A stretch of 64,000 nt of DNA from Dioscorea cayenensis subsp. rotundata (GCF_009730915.1 NC_052476.1:20131257-20195256); one strand, 5' to 3'. Shown: positions 23,457-36,367, counted from the first letter of the stretch. The notes: generated by a model not told the origin, from the sequence alone. Program-made: numbers and translations.

Positions 23457-25082
23457 ATGGCAAGATTGATTTCTGTTTTGCTGTTTCTTTTCATGCTGCA
23501 ACTATGTTCTATGTCTGTTTTGAGTTTAATTGAAGCTCCGGATTCGGCTTCTTTCGTGTTTGGAGACTCTCTTGTTGATGCAGGAAATAATAATTATCTT
23601 CAAACATTGTCGAAGGCCGATATTCCTCCGAATGGTATTGATTTTATTGCTTCCGGTGGGCAGCCTACCGGACGATTTACTAACGGCAGGACTATCGCCG
23701 ACATTGTTGGTTTGTTCTCGGTCTTTGTTTGCTTCGATGTCAATATATATATTCAGTAATATTTTCTATCGAAAAAAACTTATGCTGATCAATAAACAAT
23801 CATAAATGTAGCATGAATTAGAATAAAGATTACCTTGTTTTCGACTTTTAATTCAAAACAAGTATAACAAATTTATCATGTTTAGCATGGAACACACACC
23901 ATTTTTTTTTTTTTTAATTCTCTACAAAAACAAATTGATTTACTTGCAGGTGAGCAATTAGGACAACCAAGCTTTGCATTGCCATTTTTAGCACCGAATA
24001 CGACAGGGACGGCGATACTGAACGGAGTAAATTATGCATCCGGAGGAGGCGGAATCTTGAATGGAACAGGACAAATATTTGTATGATCATTTCGGTTTCA
24101 AGCCATCTCAGCTAATTTTATTTAATTTTGATGCTTTGATTCATGAAATATAAATTGTTTTTTACAGATTAATAGAATTGGAATGGAAGTCCAAGTCGAT
24201 TTTTTCAACACCACTAGGAAACAATTGGACGAAATTCTCGGAGAATCAAAAGCCAAAGAGTTTCTGATGAAGAAATCTATTTTTTCTGTCACAATTGGAT
24301 CGAATGATTTTCTGAATAATTATCTCTTTCCCTTGATTTCTGCAACTGTGAGACTCAACCAATCGCCGGATTCATTCATCGATGAAATGATTAACACTCT
24401 GAAAACCCAACTCACTGTAATTTCTTCTTTGTATTTTTCTGATACATTCTCTATCTCTATACAAGCAGATATAATTCATCGAATTTTGCTGAATTTATGT
24501 TCCGATTATGCAGAGACTCTACACTCTTGATGCTCGAAAGTTTGTTGTAGGCAACGTCGGGCCTCTTGGATGCATTCCTTATCAGAAATCGATCAATCGT
24601 GTCAGTCCTAATGAGTGTGTCACACTAGCAAACCAATTAGCAATGCAATACAATACTCAATTGCGCACAATGTTAGCTGATCTTAATAAGAACCTACCCG
24701 GAGCTAGATTTCTTCTAGCAAATGTCTATGATCTAGTCTTGGAACTCATCACAAACTATAATTCTTACGGTAAGGATGCTCGATTTCCTTTTATGTTTTT
24801 CTGAATTTGATGACAGAAATTTAACTGGTTCGGGGAATCTACTACTATTTTGTTGCAGGATTTAGCACTGCAAGTGTGGCTTGTTGCGGAAATGGAGGCC
24901 AATATGCTGGAATTATTCCTTGTGGACCGACATCGAGCATGTGCGATGACAGATCTGCTCATGTGTTCTGGGATCCGTATCATCCGAGTGAAGCTGCTAA
25001 TCTTGTTATCGCCAAGTATCTTGTAAACGGAAGCACAAAGTACATTTCTCCGATAAATCTTCTACAACTTAAAGCCCTTTAG
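23457..25082 (+). CDS. GDSL esterase/lipase, 5 exons, 370 aa, intact
   Basis: Exons 23,457-23,709, 23,950-24,080, 24,168-24,416, 24,514-24,769 and 24,859-25,082; all introns GT-AG and phases agree. Residues 1-24 form a hydrophobic signal peptide, so the product is probably secreted to the cell wall or apoplast. SGNH blocks are present: 'FVFGDSLVDAGNNNY' with nucleophile Ser38; 'NYASGGGGIL' (112-121) with the oxyanion Gly; 'GSNDF' with Asn174; and 'DPYHPSE' with Asp335 and His338. Length and five-exon layout match plant GDSL lipases. Family members hydrolyse acyl esters of lipids, cutin precursors or polysaccharide acetates; the substrate cannot be read from sequence. It lies alone downstream of the transposon cluster, convergent with the Glu-rich gene (192 bp apart). 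Confidence 0.95.
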
Positions 25083-25274
25083 AAAAAACTTTGATGAAGT
25101 AGAGAAATTCAGCATTCTTCTTTTCTGTTTGTTTGTAAGTGCTTGAGTTTTGTTTAATATAAACAATTACTAATGTTTGCTTATAAATTGTTTAGAAATC
25201 GATAATTCAGAATAGAACTTAAACTGACAATTGCACAACCTTTCATAATAACAAGCAACACACAAACTACTGAT

Positions 25275-26264
25275 TCATTCATGAGTAATTGTCTCTGATT
25301 TTAATTCATCGGTGGATATCTTCATTTGCATCTCCCCTGAATCATCAGCACTTGTTTTCCCTACAAATCGCGAAGAAAAATTATAAGTGCCTCTATTAGT
25401 AATTATTCAAATTAACATATGCTTACCATCCTCTTCTTTCTGAGAAATTTCCCCTTTCTCGTCTTTCGTGGAAACTTGTTTGCCTTCCTCGTCACTCTCT
25501 CCTTTCAAAGTCTCTTCTCCGGGAACACCACCACCGCCATTTTCCTCTTTTCTCTCTTCAATCTTCTCAACCTTTGAATTAAAAGCTTCTTCGCCTTTCA
25601 AAGACTCTTCTCTGACAACACCACCACCACTATTCTCCTCTTTGGTCTCTTCAATCGTCTCAACCTCGGAGACTTGTTCACCTTTCTCACTGGTCTCATC
25701 CTTCAAACACTCTTCTCCTATTAAAACATCACTGCCACAATTCTCCTCTTTGCTCTCTTCAATCTTCTCAACCTCGGAGATTTGTTCGCCTTTCTCATCA
25801 GTCTCATCTTTCAAAGACTCATCTCCAGTGACAACATCACCACCGCCAATATTCTCCTCTTTGCTCTCTTCAATCTTCTTAACCTCGAAAACTTGTTCAC
25901 CTTTCTCATCACTCTCACCTTTCAAAAACTCATCTCCGCCACCAAGACCGACAACACTACTCTCCTCTTTACTCTCTTCAATCTTTTTGCCCTCCTTCCC
26001 GACCTCTCTTTCCGTCAAACTATACTCCAACCTTTTCTCCGGCAACTCCTTTATCTCCTTCTTCCCCTCCTCAACAATCTCCACCATCACTGGAATTTTC
26101 TCCGTTTTCTCATTAACTTGTTTAGCCTCTAACTTCTCAAACGTTGTCGAAAACTCTTGGCTTTCTTGGCTCTTAGGATCATCGGTTTTCTTCGTTAGGA
26201 TTCTCCGATAACTCACCGTGTTTCCGGCCACCGCCGCCGCATCTTTAGACCCTCCACACCCCAT
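25275..26264 (-). CDS. Glutamate-rich repeat protein, probably N-myristoylated, 307 aa
   Basis: Two exons: 26,264-25,427 and 25,360-25,275, joined by a 66-bp GT-AG intron in frame. Starts 'MGCGGSKD', a good N-myristoylation signal (Gly2, Ser6) with Cys3 available for palmitoylation, so plasma-membrane anchoring is likely. Residues 93-262 hold five imperfect repeats of about 36 residues, each containing '(E/K)KIEESKEEN', then a Gly-rich turn and 'SLKDE..EKGEQVSEVE'. The protein is highly charged and presumably disordered or coiled coil. I do not recognise a named family; small acidic MGCGGSK proteins occur in plants without known function. Four clean repeat spacings (36, 37, 36, 31) suggest recent expansion. 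Reading on the opposite strand is a Ser/Pro-rich shadow. Confidence 0.75.
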
Positions 26265-26397
26265 CTAGAGAAACAGAGAAAGAAGAAAAAGAAGATGATA
26301 ATGAAGAGGATGAAGCAGAAGCATTGTTGGTTATATTTGGTTTTGTTTGGAAGGGTGTGAAAGGGAAGGCGGGAAATGGGAGGCCGGCAGTTACAAC

Positions 26398-26411
26398 GGT
26401 TATATAAACTG
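26398..26411 (-). promoter_or_regulatory. Candidate TATA box of the Glu-rich gene
   Basis: Minus-strand 'tttatataacc' about 135-145 bp upstream of the start codon, in front of a GA/CT-rich leader (26,270-26,330). Assignment rests on position only. Confidence 0.4.
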
Positions 26412-27239
26412 TAACTAATTTTGTCGTTTTCTGTTCGGCAGGGGAAGAGAGTTTGATACTATCTATGTATTCCATTGGGCATTGCTCTTGCTTCATTGGG
26501 TGGTTTCTTTTTTTAATTATTATTATTATTATTTTTTTATTTTAGACTCATTAACAAGCCGGCCTTCATAATAGAATATTATTATTATTTTATATATTGG
26601 AGTGATTTACTAAAAAAAATATTGATGTTGTAATGTTCTTATGATTTTGTACTTGGTTGTCTTGATCATTGATTATATATATTTATATATAAAGTTATCT
26701 TAACATATTTGTACATTCATTTTTCATGAGTTGAGATTTAAATTTATATTTTGTGATATAAACATAAATACTTAAAAAAAAACTTAACTCTAAATTATAA
26801 ATTATTATTATTTTTTAACAAATACGGTAAGTGCTATTAAATGTGTATACATATGTCAGGAATTGAATATACAGCCCATAATGCTTCATCAGGTGATATA
26901 AAATTTAGGTTGCAATCCCGAACTTTTGCAATGGGCCCAATATCAATGGGCTATAAATCGTTGTGTGATTAATTATTATAAATTAATTTTAACTGAGCTT
27001 TTTTTAAAAAAAAATTAAAAGGTTTTTTTTCGTATTTTAAAAGGACTATAGCATATTGGATTTATACGCTACCGGATCTGAAAGAGTTGAATCCGAATCC
27101 GACTAAAATCATATCGGATCGAATTCGGGCACGATTAGATCCGAGTCTTTAGGGTTTTGTTCGTTGGCTACGTTTCCTCGTCTTCTCCCGCGCTTTGAAA
27201 GTCCTGATTGGTTCTCGCGCTCTCGTTCGATCTCCATCG
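26412..27239. other. Intergenic spacer and divergent promoter region
   Basis: AT-rich spacer between the Glu-rich gene (-) and the E3 ligase gene (+). Contains (ATT)n at 26,518-26,532 and T runs. The 27,060-27,150 part is GC-richer with repeated 'ggatc(c)ga' words just before the ligase start. No genes seen. Confidence 0.6.
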
Positions 27240-30200
27240 ATGGCGAACTCCGGCGTGGAGTTTCCCAAAGATTTCGGGAAGTTGGAGTTCGGGTATGGTG
27301 TTTTATCTTCTTAATTTTGTCGAATTTCTTGTTGATTTTGTTGTTTTTGATGATTTTTTTGGAGTTTTTTTTGTGATTAGATGCCTACATTACAAACGGA
27401 GGTGCAAGATCCGGGCGCCGTGCTGCGGCGAGGTATTTACCTGCCGCCATTGCCACAATGAAGCTACCTCCTCTGTACTCCCCCTCCCTTTCACCCTTTT
27501 TCTACTTCTTCTGTTGTGGATAATTGTTTCGAGATTTAATTGATGCTCGGTTGTTTGTTTGATTTTGTTATTATGTATTTTGTATGAAAGTTTTCGTTTT
27601 TACAAACATTTGTTTTTGTTTTTTGATTTCTAATGTTGTTTTGTTGCTTCATTGTTTCAGCATGATCGGCATGAGATCCAGAGGCATGACGTTGAAAGAG
27701 TGGGTTTTGGATTTGTTATTAGTTTCTTAGTATTGTGTGCGTGTGTGTGTGAGTGTGGTTTCTTGGTTGTGAAGAGTTTGATTTGTGTTTCTTCAGGTTA
27801 TTTGTGCGGTTTGCAAAACTGAGCAGCCTGTGAGTATTATTCTGTGTGCTATCCCTTGGTGTTCTTTTTTATGCTTTTTTTTTTTTCTTGCCTGATTATT
27901 ATCATTAAAATCCATTTGAAGGCCGTGCAAGTGTGTTCAAGCTGTGGGGTTAACATGGGAGAATACTTCTGCTCAATTTGCAAGTTTTATGATGATGATG
28001 TGAGCTACCTTATGCTTGTGTCATGGATTTGGAGTTTTTTTTTTTTTATTGATAATTCTTTTGTTTAAAACTCCAAGCTGTTCGTTGCTTCTTGTTGCAG
28101 ATAACGAAAGGACAGTACCATTGTGATGATTGTGGTATTTGCAGGTCAGCAGATGCATTTTTAATTTCAGACCCTCGTGGTTTTTTCTGTTTTGGTTGTC
28201 ATTAATTTGTAGACTTACATGATTTGCTTAAAATAAACCAGGGTTGGTGGCAAAGACAAGTTCTTTCACTGTCGGACATGTGGTGAGTTCCTTTTCCTGA
28301 TTGCATTGTGATAGAAAAGACTTGTTGACTTTTCTGAAATCCACCATGTTGGTTGTTTGGGTGAACTATTGAGAATGTTCAAAGAGGGATTTTGACTAGT
28401 GCATTTTTCTTGTGTGGGTCGTTGACGTTGCCCTATATTCAATTACTTGCACTGGTGACTTTTAGTAGTATAGCCCAAACAGTAGTACCAATTCTTATTT
28501 ACAGACTGCTTTGACACTAGATTTGAATTTTCTGTCTTACATCACTTTGAATGAGTATGCTAGAAACTGACAATGGCATTCTCATATCTGATCTGTCCTT
28601 ATTCGTTTCTTAATTTTTTTTTTTAAATACATGTCGGGCTGTGTGTGCAAGCTTCTAGAACAGTGCTATCAAATGGCTTATGTTTGTCCATGATGAACTT
28701 CTTGATGCATGCTCAGGATCGTGCTACTCAACCCAGTTGCTAGACAACCACTCATGTGTGGAGAACTCAATGAAGCAGCAGTGCCCTATATGTTGTGAGG
28801 TTGGTGTTTTTACAAAATATTTAGTTGCTTTCACAATTTAAAGTATGTAATGATAATGCTATCTGCATTGCAGTATCTGTTTGATTCTTTGAAAGGGACT
28901 CACATCATGGTTTGTGGGCACACAATACACGCTGACTGTTTCAAGGAGCTGTTGAACCATAACAAGTAATTGTTCATACGAATTGTCATTACGGCTTATT
29001 CTCGGGAAATTTTCTATTCTTTAACCTTTGTGGATTGGAGTCATGATCTTTAATTTGACCTTTTTCTCTAGATACACATGTCCAATATGTTCCAAGTCAG
29101 CGATTGACATGTCAGAAAATTGGAGGCTATTAGATCTGGAGGTCAGAAGATAATCACCTTACATCTTTTTTCAGCCTTACTATAAGTTGCACATAATCAT
29201 GCTAAGCTTTGAGCTGTTTAATGTCAGCAAACTATATTGCCAGTTTTCAGTTAGACAAGATGAGAATTTTATTTTTGTTCCCATCTAATTCATATGGTTT
29301 CTTCTGCAAAATGATGCAAAAAATGGTTTTACTGTCTGTTTTTTTTCGGTCAAATCAGAATCAGTAGAAAAGCTGGTTTTCTATGGGCCAAACCTTCTCA
29401 TTATAATATACATGAGAAGAAAGGAATACAAAATGTTATTTTTGCTTCATGAGATAGTGCAAAGTGAATTCCATGCTACTGGCTTATACCAACAATAGAA
29501 CTATTGACCATAAGTGCTAATTCCTTTATTATCCACTCAAGGAATTTAGTTTGAGTACTTTGGAGTTGGCAACTAATAAGGACCCTAAACTCAACTATAT
29601 TTTAATTGTATCGATGAGATTATAATCATTATATTACATTTGTTCTCTCTGAGGATAGATATCAATGACATTAAATCATAAGATCCGGTGCTTGATTTCC
29701 CCCTGACATGTTTTTCATGTTTTTCAAACAACCTAATGTGGACATTTCTATTCTTGGAGATGAAAGCAGAGAGACTCCAGTTCCTCATTGATGATGCTAA
29801 TCCAATTTCAATAATAGAAATGTTGTTGTCTTCCACTTGCTTCAAATGACATTCATTTTGTTATACACACACGTCACAAGTACAAATAATAAAGTCAGGA
29901 GTTATTGACCTTTGCATGTAGACTTGTATAGTGAGCTTCTTTAATTATGAAATAATATGTAAAACATAGTCTTGTTATTCTAAGAACTCTGAGTCTCTGA
30001 TTCCTATAATTTTAAGAGAAGGCATAAAAAGTTAGATCATCTATACTTAAGGAAAATATAAACAAATTACATCATAACTAAGAGAATCATGCTATTAGTT
30101 TTTCCTTTCAGCTGATGTGCATATACACCAAAGAATCTCAGCTAATGTACAAGAAACATTGGTTTGCCTGAAGATTTTGATGTGAAAAATACTATAGTTT

Positions 30201-30915
30201 GTCCTGAGACAAACATTGTTCATTAAGAGTATTATATATTGTGGAAATGATACAGTTTAATTTAGCACAGATGTGTTTCATTTTATTTATTGTAAACACT
30301 CGTAATCTTCTTCCTATCTGTGTATTCTTGTTGCTCCATTGCTTCCTGATTCTGATCTTGTTTCAGTAACTTTTTAACTGACCAACATCTGATTGCTATA
30401 AATTGCGCTTTTATTTATTCAGGTAGAAGCAACAGTTATGCCTGAAGTTTTCCGGAACAAGGTATGTCCTTAATCCTCTCAAAGTAATACTTGCATGTAG
30501 TCCATTTAACTAGTCATCTCTCAAAGTCAGAATTGCTATAAGACTGACCTTCAAATTATTATACTGTACTCTATAAAGTGCATTTGTACCTTGTGCACAT
30601 GTTCAATGGGATTTTAATGCTGTTAAACTTTTCATGGGAGAAATTATTTGATGAGCTCTTTTAGAATCTGTTTTGGTTTGGATGCTTGTTTGTTTCGACA
30701 TTTGTACCTAATGATTATACCAGGGCTAATTTCAAACTTAGCATACTTGTTTCGACTTCTAGTTCACCTCATATGCGATGTACCCTTCGCAGGTTTGGAT
30801 CCTCTGCAATGATTGCAACAGCACATCCGAAGTCGTCTTCCACATCATCGGCCATAAATGCAGCCGTTGTGGATCGTACAACACTCGCAACACTGCCAAA
30901 CCCTCACTGCCATGA
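27240..30915 (+). CDS. CHY/CTCHY zinc-finger RING E3 ubiquitin ligase (MIEL1/RZFP34/CHYR1-like), 12 exons, 262 aa
   Basis: Exons 27,240-27,292; 27,381-27,474; 27,661-27,699; 27,797-27,829; 27,922-27,999; 28,101-28,144; 28,242-28,282; 28,717-28,799; 28,874-28,965; 29,072-29,141; 30,423-30,461; 30,793-30,915. All junctions are GT-AG and the phase is kept, giving 262 residues. The CHY zinc finger starts '[15 protein letters not shown]' and continues 'CRHCHNE'; the CTCHY part has '[20 protein letters not shown]' and '[13 protein letters not shown]'; the RING is 'CPICCEYLFDS...[10 protein letters not shown]...YTCPICSKS'; a C-terminal zinc ribbon has '[17 protein letters not shown]' and '[10 protein letters not shown]'. 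Arabidopsis and rice relatives ubiquitinate MYB and other regulators in ABA, drought and pathogen responses. All metal ligands look intact. Intron 10 is 1.28 kb, and its 3' half is the start of a segmental duplication. Confidence 0.95.
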
Positions 30916-31532
30916 TAACTGCTCGATCTTTTTTTCAAGGAAGAAAAAAAAAAGGTTTCAATACGTTCTCGGCGTAGCTGAAGTCAATCACAGTCTCTTA
31001 TTTCTGAAAGAAAGGGGAGAATTCTTAACCTATTCTCAATTACTAGTGAAATTTATATTCTTGCATTCATTCGCTATATACATCATGCAAAAATAATTTA
31101 CTTCATGGTATATTATTATGTGTTTTGATTGATAAAAATTTCGGAAGATCGAAAAACTAACCGCAATTTTTTTACTCTGTTATTTTCTTCAATACAAAGA
31201 TCTCTAGCACATTGTACAGCATCTGAAGTACATGTTTGTTAAACAACATTTTAAAGATATTCCCATTCTGGATTTGTGATGAGGATTGATTTCACTTTTT
31301 ATTAGCATTTGGATTTGAAGGAATACAGAGAACAATATAAAGTAGAACTTATTCCTCCCTGTTTCCCTCCTTTTTCCCTCTTCCTCTCATTTCACACAAA
31401 ATATCTCAACCCTTTTATTTCTTCCTCTCATACATATACATGCATTATTTGTTAGTTACCTAATACATTGCACACACATGAAAAATGATGCGTGACATTT
31501 ATTTCGATATCGAACTTAATTATTATAATTAA
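30916..31532. other. Spacer between convergent E3 ligase and glutaredoxin genes
   Basis: 3' flanks of two convergent genes. C/T-rich stretch at 31,350-31,430 ('ccctcctttttccctcttcc'); no further gene. Confidence 0.6.
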
Positions 31533-31838
31533 TCAAACCCATAAAGCACCGGCCGCTTTTAGCAATGGCACTAATTTACCTCCGAGATGAAGTGTCATCA
31601 CTTCATCGGTTGCGCCAATGAGATCTCCGCCGATGAAGACGGCTGGAACCTTCCGGCCGATGAGCTGGGCTAGAACCACTTCCATCTCTCGTCCCTTAGG
31701 ATCTTTGTCGAGCTCATAGACCGTGACATTTACACCGAGGTCGGAGAAGAGTGTCTCAACAGTGTAACACATGCAACATGAACTCTTACTGAATATAACT
31801 ACTGGTTTTTGAGATGCTAAGTTCTTCATTCTTTCCAT
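31533..31838 (-). CDS. CC-type (ROXY) glutaredoxin, 101 aa, single exon
   Basis: Begins 'MERMKNLASQKPVVIFSKSS' followed by the active site CCMC (residues 21-24), the class III plant glutaredoxin signature. 'KVPAVFIGGDLIGATDEVM' corresponds to the glutathione-binding TVP and GG regions, and the C-terminus 'KAAGALWV' is close to the ALWL tail that binds TGA bZIP factors. Length (about 100 aa) and lack of introns are typical. Role by family: nucleocytoplasmic regulator that recruits TOPLESS/TGA to redox, nitrate, floral or defence genes, rather than a bulk reductase. It is the parent-like member of the duplicated pair with the gene at 53.5 kb. Val replaces the last Leu of the tail, which may weaken partner binding. 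Confidence 0.95.
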   Translation of the reverse strand: MERMKNLASQKPVVIFSKSSCCMCYTVETLFSDLGVNVTVYELDKDPKGREMEVVLAQLIGRKVPAVFIGGDLIGATDEVMTLHLGGKLVPLLKAAGALWV

Positions 31839-31916
31839 TTGTGAAATGTGAGAAGTGTTAAAGCAAACACAAGAAGAGTTGCTGGTTTGGTGAACTAAAG
31901 AAGCTCAAGCATCACT

Positions 31917-31924
31917 TATTTATA
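31917..31924 (-). promoter_or_regulatory. TATA box of the 31.5-kb glutaredoxin
   Basis: Minus strand TATAAATA, about 80 bp upstream of the ATG; conserved at the same distance in the duplicated gene (54,001-54,008). Confidence 0.7.
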
Positions 31925-31965
31925 CATGCAAGTATAAAGCAAAAGGACATTTTTGTTTTAGATTT

Positions 31966-32440
31966 TAATTGGTTTGATTCCAAATAGTCCCATATCATTG
32001 TGTTGATAGCGAATGCCTATGACTTGAGGGACTTTTTTTTTGTCCAAATATACCCCTGGAATATCTCATCTATGTACATATATACCCCTTCAAGATTACT
32101 ATGCATGCATGTAAGAATTTGGGCTTCATAGGGGTATGCATGTAATTATGAAGTTTACAAGGGTATATCTGAAAGGAAAGTATGAAAATTTTGTTTTATT
32201 TTGACATTTTTGTTTAGAAAAATTATTTGATTTGATTCCAAATTTCGCCATCTGTGTGATGAAAGTGATGCATATGACTTGAGGGTCATTTTGTCCAAAT
32301 ATATTCCTGGATTATCTGATCTATTTACTTATATACCCCTACAAACTTGCTACATATGCATGCAAGAATTTTGGCTTTAGAGGGGCATGCATGTGATTAT
32401 AAAATTTACAATGGTTTATCTGAAAAAAAAAAAGTATAAA
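31966..32440. repeat. Tandem duplication in the glutaredoxin upstream region
   Basis: Two units of about 240 bp (from about 31,966 and 32,222), each with 'tatgacttgaggg', 'ccaaatata(c/t)(c/t)cctgga', 'atatacccct(a)caa', a 'gcatgca' RY-type word and 'gaatttgggctt'/'gaattttggcttt'. The duplicated locus at 54,060-54,345 has unit 1 in full and only the tail of unit 2, so the tandem copy is older than the segmental duplication. Possibly a cis-regulatory block; function unknown. Confidence 0.75.
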
Positions 32441-34990
32441 TTTTATGTATCATAGAAAAATGCATATTTTCAAATTGTTTCTATTATGTTTTTTATTTTA
32501 GTTTAAAGGGGGAAAAAATAGTATTGAAGTAACAAAATTGGAAAAAAAAAATTCTCTATCCAATCTTGGTGTGTTTGGATAAGATATGAATCCCCCTTTA
32601 CTTCACATTTACACAAATAAATAAATACATAAATAAAGATATAAATATTTTTTTATGTGCTTCACTTGCAGGAAAAAGTTGCAAGTGGGAGTGAAAGCAT
32701 TTGGATAGCTCTAGAGCTAGATAAAACTTTATATTTTTATTTTTTTTGTAATATAAAAAAAAATGTTACTAAAATGGCATATGATACTCTCTGAAAATGA
32801 CCATTATCTAGAGTAAATTTAAATAAACAAAAAAAAAGAAAAGAAAATATATCAAATATATTTTTAAGATAATAAGTTTCCCATTCTTAAAATTGTTTCT
32901 TTGTCTAAACCATTCCTTTTATATAAATTAAAAAAAACTTTTAATATAATCTAATTAAATATTATTTTTTTTTTACAAACCTTATATATATCAAGAACAT
33001 ATTCATAGACTGGGAATTAATCATTCAATTCAATACGCATGCCCTCACTTGACCAAGTTTAAACAATAAACTTACATCTATAATCAGAGACATGTTACCA
33101 TCAATTAAATATTAAAATTCAGCCATAAATAACTTTTTAATTAAGTACATTTATTTAAAAATCTATTACTATTATTTAAAAAAATAATCTTATTTTTAAT
33201 ATGACACATGGATAATATGCTGTGCAAGATGGTTGGTGAGAGTATAAAATGGTTTCTTATAAAAAGAATTAAATTTTACAAAAAGGAATATATAGATATA
33301 GATATGTATATATATATATATATATATTGAATGGGAAACAGATAATTATTCTTGTGGAGAGGGATAGTGAGAAAGAAAAGATGAAGAAAGAAGAGGACAT
33401 GGTACGGACTGATTGAATCCATTGAGTGAGAGAATCAATATCTATTTGCACCTTATCTTGGTTTCTTGTTTTCATTATTGGGTGCAAACTGCATACTTTC
33501 CCATCTCTCACTCTCAACTCATAAGATACTCTTATTTCAATATACAATAAAATAATATTATTATTTATTTAAAAAATATGAATAAAAAATTAATTAATTT
33601 TTATTTCATTGTGTTTTTTTAATTTTATGACTGATCGGTTTTTTAAGAGTCACAGATTTTAACCAAGATCAAAATAAGATATTCTATAATGAGTTATTTT
33701 TAAAACAATACTTATTAGCAGTAGTTTTATGTGTGTAGTTTGCCACTATATTTTTTACATATATCATGGAAATGATTTATTTAATAAAGATAATATGGAT
33801 ATAACGGGAAAGATGCTATATATATATATTAACAAGTGTCACAAATTTACTAAAAACTACATTGTTAGAACTACACTTAAAGCGTCATTTTTTTTACCTA
33901 TATAAAAAATTTAAATTTAAAATCACTTATTTATACTATTTAAAAATTTAAACTTTAAAATCACTTATTTATGCAATCTAAAACTATTCACTTGCATTGA
34001 TTTTGGTGGTTATTTATGTTATTGTATTGATGTTTTATAGAATTTAAGTTTTTTTTTTTGTAATAGGTGACAAGTGCCCTAGTTAAGGGTTTGTTAATGG
34101 AATAGATATGCTATGATGGCTTATAGACTCCCTAAGAACTTATTAACTCAGTTATGATCCATATGGAGCAATGAAAGTTTGCCATGCACACTCTTAAAAA
34201 TTTGCAGGAATTATATCGAGCTAATAAGTCCGTCTTTACTATGCAACCTTATGGAGGAGGGATATAATTCCTCTCTATAGAGTACCCATCCGAGACCTAT
34301 TTGAATAGTAGTGTAAAACAATATTTAAGCTGAAGAACAGTACTGCGATAGTATGTGGGTGTATAATTTTAACTTTACACTTGCTCACACACTATCATCT
34401 GATAAGCCACTGCACTAAACAGTGATTATCTATGTTAAAATTATCAACGATAGCGGTTTATAATAAAATGTAACATATAAGATATTATCACTTATATGGT
34501 GACTTAAATATACCATTTCGGATTGGAATAACACCAATTTGTGAAGTTGCATCTTTTTATTTATTTAATTATTTGTTTGTTTATTTATTTATCTATTATT
34601 TGTGGTTATATGTGATGCTGGTAGCCGACTTTGCATCTCTCCATATTTTAATCAATTAATTGATTGAAAAGTTGACATTCCATTTCCACTCATTTTTATT
34701 GTTCATGAATTTGTGGTTCTTTTTTTTTTCCTTTTGTTTTTCACATTAAAAAAATGAATCGTGTTATGTTCATTATAAAGTCTCAATAAATAAATGAATA
34801 AATAAATAAATAATTACATTTTACTATTAGTTATTCAGCTAAAAATTTATTATTTATTTATATTATTTTATTCCACCTATTTATAACTTTTTATTATGCA
34901 AAAATTAGTCTATGATATATATGTGTTTGTGTGTATGCGCCCGCATAAACACATATATGCTTGTGAAAGCTATATTTTTATAATATTTGG

Positions 34991-36366
34991 TTTATAATCA
35001 TATTTTCACTTAGTATATTCTATCGCTTTTATTTATTCATAATTAAATTAATCTTATGTTTTTTTCAAAGAGGTTTCCCCTCCCTTTTAATTTTAATGGT
35101 TTTGTCTATCTTTTTCGTATGTGTTAACTATATCTTGTGGTTTAACTTTTAGTAGTTTTAGTTTTAGTATTATTATTAGTTTCTTCTCTTGATATATTTT
35201 GAATGGTTTATCTGTTATTATTTCAAAAACCACATATAAAATACTTTATAAATCCAATACATTGAAAGAGCTTGTAAAGGAGACCTTACTTCAATTAATT
35301 AATTCCCACTAGCATGAGATTGAGATTGAGATTTAAGATTGACTTTGGGTAAAAAAATGAATTGAGAAATAAATAAAGACGATATCTAAATATTGTAGTT
35401 AAATAAAAATTATAAAAATCTGTTAATTGTTGTATTTTAATAGAAAAACATAGGCCTATCCTAATTATATTAAAAAGACTACAATAAAAAAATATTTGTA
35501 AATTAATTATATTGTAAAACTATGCATTAAATCTCTTAAAATAGATTGAAATCATATAAAAAAATATTCAGTGATACCAATATTTTCAACAGAGAATACA
35601 ATGCCATTTAAATCACTTATTTTGCCACGTTTTTATTTCCTTATTGACTTGATAATTATTTATGATCATGCACATGATCTCATGAATATTATTCTACATT
35701 TAAAGAGAGAGAGATAAAGAGAGGAATATATAAAATAAAGGCTATCTAGCTTCTTTTGATTTTTAAGCATAGTGCCATAAACATAAGTTTAACATGTTAA
35801 ATGTTAAATATGAACATATAAATATTTAATTGAGATCATAAAACCAGTTTCATAACTTTAACTAAAATATCTTGACTTCATTGCCATTTTGCATGTGTGA
35901 GCATCTTATTAGATTTTCTCATCAATATTATATGTTGAAAAAGAAGAATATTGAATAAAGGCTATTGTCTTTTTTGTTTTTAAAATTTAACCAAACGTTT
36001 ATCATGTCTATTTATTTAATATATGAATATAAGTTGTATATTTAATTGTAACATTGGTTTTAAAACTTAATAGAAAAAATTAACCTTCAGTCAAACTCAA
36101 AACTATATGTAACTCTGGTAGATAAATTCTTTCTTTTATTAAATAAAATTACACAATTATTTTAGAATAAAAAAAATAAAAATAATATAGATTTTTCATA
36201 AATTAGTTTACATATGATTATTATATATCTTTAAAGACTAATCACTCAACTGTTTTCATGCATGCGTCTCACGGTGAGTGAATCAAAAGAGAAGAAAGTA
36301 AGGTGACATTGAGAATAAGTATATTTCTTTGATTTTATAATGATGTTATATACCACCTTTGCATGG
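34991..36366. other. Intergenic spacer upstream of the second glutaredoxin
   Basis: AT-rich, no ORF, repeat or element recognised beyond short A/T runs. A pair of 'aaggctat...ttttaa' stretches (35,738 and 35,956) share words and may be a small local duplication. Confidence 0.5.
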
Positions 36367-36367
36367 C

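Larger units (their letters stand above)
29958..34990. repeat. Segmental duplication, copy 1 (direct)
   Basis: About 5 kb running from intron 10 of the E3 ligase gene, over its last two exons and the 31.5-kb glutaredoxin, into the spacer beyond. Collinear with 53,005-58,000 in the same orientation, with shared words such as 'gagctcttttagaatctgtt', 'ggataagatatgaatccccc' and 'gaatcgtgttatgttcatta'. Copy 1 keeps exons 11 and 12 of the ligase and lacks the two transposons found in copy 2. 32,440-34,990 has no genes. Confidence 0.85.

Noticed and set aside
25468..26211. Ser/Pro-rich 247-residue frame on the + strand
   Set aside because: Mirror image of the Glu-rich repeat gene (GAG/GAA codons read as CTC/TTC); the minus-strand frame has the myristoylation start and a consistent intron.
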